A DNA stretch of 6,511 nt from assembly GCA_031400715.1 (NCBI GenBank), contig JANNQK010000027.1, positions 1 through 6,511 of the forward strand, written 5' to 3'. Below, in pieces: positions 5,455-6,511 of the stretch. The notes beneath the pieces were generated by a model. It saw only the letters and a program-made list of their open reading frames with translations, searched no databases and was not told the DNA's origin. The stretch's first letter is position 1. Every line of letters begins with the position of its first letter. Source of the DNA: VFMC01 sp031400715. GTDB lineage: Bacteria > Actinomycetota > Acidimicrobiia > Acidimicrobiales > Ilumatobacteraceae. The translations under genes and the position numbers were made by a program.

Positions 5455-6511
5455 TCAGCCCACCACCTCGACCAGTTCGAGTCGGTAGAGGGCACCGGCA
5501 TCCACCCGCAGGCCCTTGACCCGCTCGGAGACCACGCTCGAATCGCGGCCGAAGGTGAGCGGGATCATCGGCAGGTCGGCCAGCACGATCTGCTCGGCCT
5601 GGTTGAGCAGCGCAGCGACCTTGTCGGGATCGGTCGCCGTTTCCACCTCGGTCATCAGGCCATCGAACTCGTCGTTCGCGTAGCTGAGGTTGTTCGCACC
5701 CGACTCGCTCTGGAACAGGGGTTGGATCATGCTGTAGCCAGACGGGTAGTCCCACACCCACCCCAGTTCGAACGGCCCCTCCAACTTGTCGGCCGTGGTC
5801 TCCTCGAGGAACTGTGCGAACTCGTAGCTGCGCACCTCGATCTCCAATCCGAACGCGTCGGTCCAGGTGTTCGTCAGGAACTCGATCGCTGCCTGACCGT
5901 CGTCGGCGATGTCGTAGAGCACGACTTTGGTGCCCGGCGCCACACCCGACTTGTCGAAGTGCTCCTTGGCGAGGTCGAGATCGAACACGCAGGCAGCGCA
6001 CGGCTCCTGGGTCGCGCCCGGCACCTGCGGCGGCACGTAGCCGTAGGCGGGATCGACGCTGCCTTGCAGCACCCGGTCCGTGAGAGCTTCCCGGTCGATC
6101 GACAGCGACAACGCCTGACGGAAGTCGAGGTTGTCGAACGGTGCGAGAGCCACCGGCAGACCGACGTAGCCGAGCGCCGCAGTCGGGGTGAGCACGACCT
6201 GATCGCCGTACTGCTCGACCGCTGCTTTGAACTCCTCCGGTGGCACACCACGGGCGATGTCGATCGCACCCGCCTGCCAGTCCCGGTAGCCCGTCAACAC
6301 ATCGGAGTAGATGCGGAACTCGATCTGACCGGCCTTGCCCGGTGTGCCGGCATAGGCCTGGTTGCGTTCGAGGGTGATCGATTCGTTGTGCTGCCACGGC
6401 TCGGACATCTGATACGGGCCGTTGCCGATCGGCTGCTCGGCAAAGGCCGCGGCCGCCGCAGGGTCATCGGCCATCTCCGATGGCACCGGTGCGAACACCG
6501 GGTAGGTGAGC
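5455..6511 (-). CDS. ABC transporter substrate-binding protein, SBP_bac_5 (DppA/OppA) family, 5' end cut by window
   Basis: This is the exported binding protein that captures the ligand for the OppB/OppC permeases. The visible 351 residues are the C-terminal two thirds; the signal peptide (probably a lipoprotein one in this lineage) and domain I start lie beyond 6511. The frame stays open to the edge and reads LTYPVFAPVPSEM, the usual tail of the central domain. GNGPYQM and ITLERNQAYAG follow, a hallmark of the family (GTGPY...L.RNP.Y). FDNLDFRQALSLSIDREAL (about 122-140 of the visible part) is the conserved R.A...AIDR block. A CAAC motif follows in the PGATQEPCAACVFDLDLAKE stretch. GWVWDYPSGYSMIQPLF and IPLTFGRDSSVVSERVKGL near the end match domain I return strands. 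The ligand is probably a peptide or similar small molecule, but family members also bind nickel, heme or sugars, so this is inferred. Confidence 0.93.
   Translation of the reverse strand, partial: LTYPVFAPVPSEMADDPAAAAAFAEQPIGNGPYQMSEPWQHNESITLERNQAYAGTPGKAGQIEFRIYSDVLTGYRDWQAGAIDIARGVPPEEFKAAVEQYGDQVVLTPTAALGYVGLPVALAPFDNLDFRQALSLSIDREALTDRVLQGSVDPAYGYVPPQVPGATQEPCAACVFDLDLAKEHFDKSGVAPGTKVVLYDIADDGQAAIEFLTNTWTDAFGLEIEVRSYEFAQFLEETTADKLEGPFELGWVWDYPSGYSMIQPLFQSESGANNLSYANDEFDGLMTEVETATDPDKVAALLNQAEQIVLADLPMIPLTFGRDSSVVSERVKGLRVDAGALYRLELVEVVG

Noticed and set aside
5429..6397. 322-codon minus-strand frame within the binding-protein gene
   Set aside because: It is a shadow frame rich in Arg, Gly and Pro with no family motifs, while the overlapping frame is a clear SBP_bac_5 protein.
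1..6511. Mobile element, phage, CRISPR, toxin-antitoxin, tRNA or riboswitch
   Set aside because: No transposase, integrase, direct-repeat array, cloverleaf-like segment or long leader is visible; nearly all bases lie within recognised chromosomal genes.

Overview
This is a high-GC, densely coding bacterial chromosomal segment with eight protein genes, two of them cut by the window edges. No RNA gene, mobile element, CRISPR array or long repeat is visible. GC-rich third positions, some GTG starts, a promoter that seems to give a leaderless mRNA, and the style of the protein families (HpaC-type flavin reductase, DUF3054, small cyclic-nucleotide-binding protein, a Cys-bearing OppC) point to an actinobacterium. 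The class Acidimicrobiia (Ilumatobacter-like) is my best guess. That placement is inference from protein flavour, not from a marker gene.

Layout. (1) Bases 2-580, plus strand: C-terminal half of an inositol-1-phosphate synthase of the archaeal/eukaryotic-like type, ending convergently 12 bp from the next gene. (2) Bases 593-2133, minus strand: a two-gene operon, 5-formyltetrahydrofolate cyclo-ligase followed by a threonine/serine-dehydratase-like PLP enzyme, joined by an ATGA stop/start overlap. (3) Bases 2183-3562, plus strand: an FMN-dependent flavin reductase, a DUF3054 four-helix membrane protein 5 bp behind it, then after 61 bp a small protein that is essentially one cyclic-nucleotide-binding domain. 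A 49-bp divergent spacer separates (2) from (3) and holds a -10 element placed for a leaderless start. (4) Bases 3584-6511, minus strand: part of a peptide-type (Dpp/Opp) ABC importer operon, read from the right edge as substrate-binding protein (5' end missing), OppB-like permease and OppC-like permease. The permeases overlap by ATGA. No ATPase gene follows them here; the operon ends 21 bp from the convergent cyclic-nucleotide-binding gene.

How the genes work together. The importer genes form one machine: the exported binding protein delivers a peptide or similar ligand to the OppB/OppC channel, powered by ATPases encoded outside the window. The folate ligase and the PLP dehydratase are very probably co-translated and may meet in serine/threonine and one-carbon metabolism, but this is inference from context. 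The flavin reductase supplies reduced flavin to an unseen partner. The remaining genes look like housekeeping neighbours.

I did not find convincing evidence of an undescribed multi-gene system. The points most worth a second look are the variant PLP-binding loops of the dehydratase and its coupling to the folate ligase, the lineage of the inositol synthase, the leaderless promoter, the DUF3054 pairing, and the cysteine pairs in the importer.
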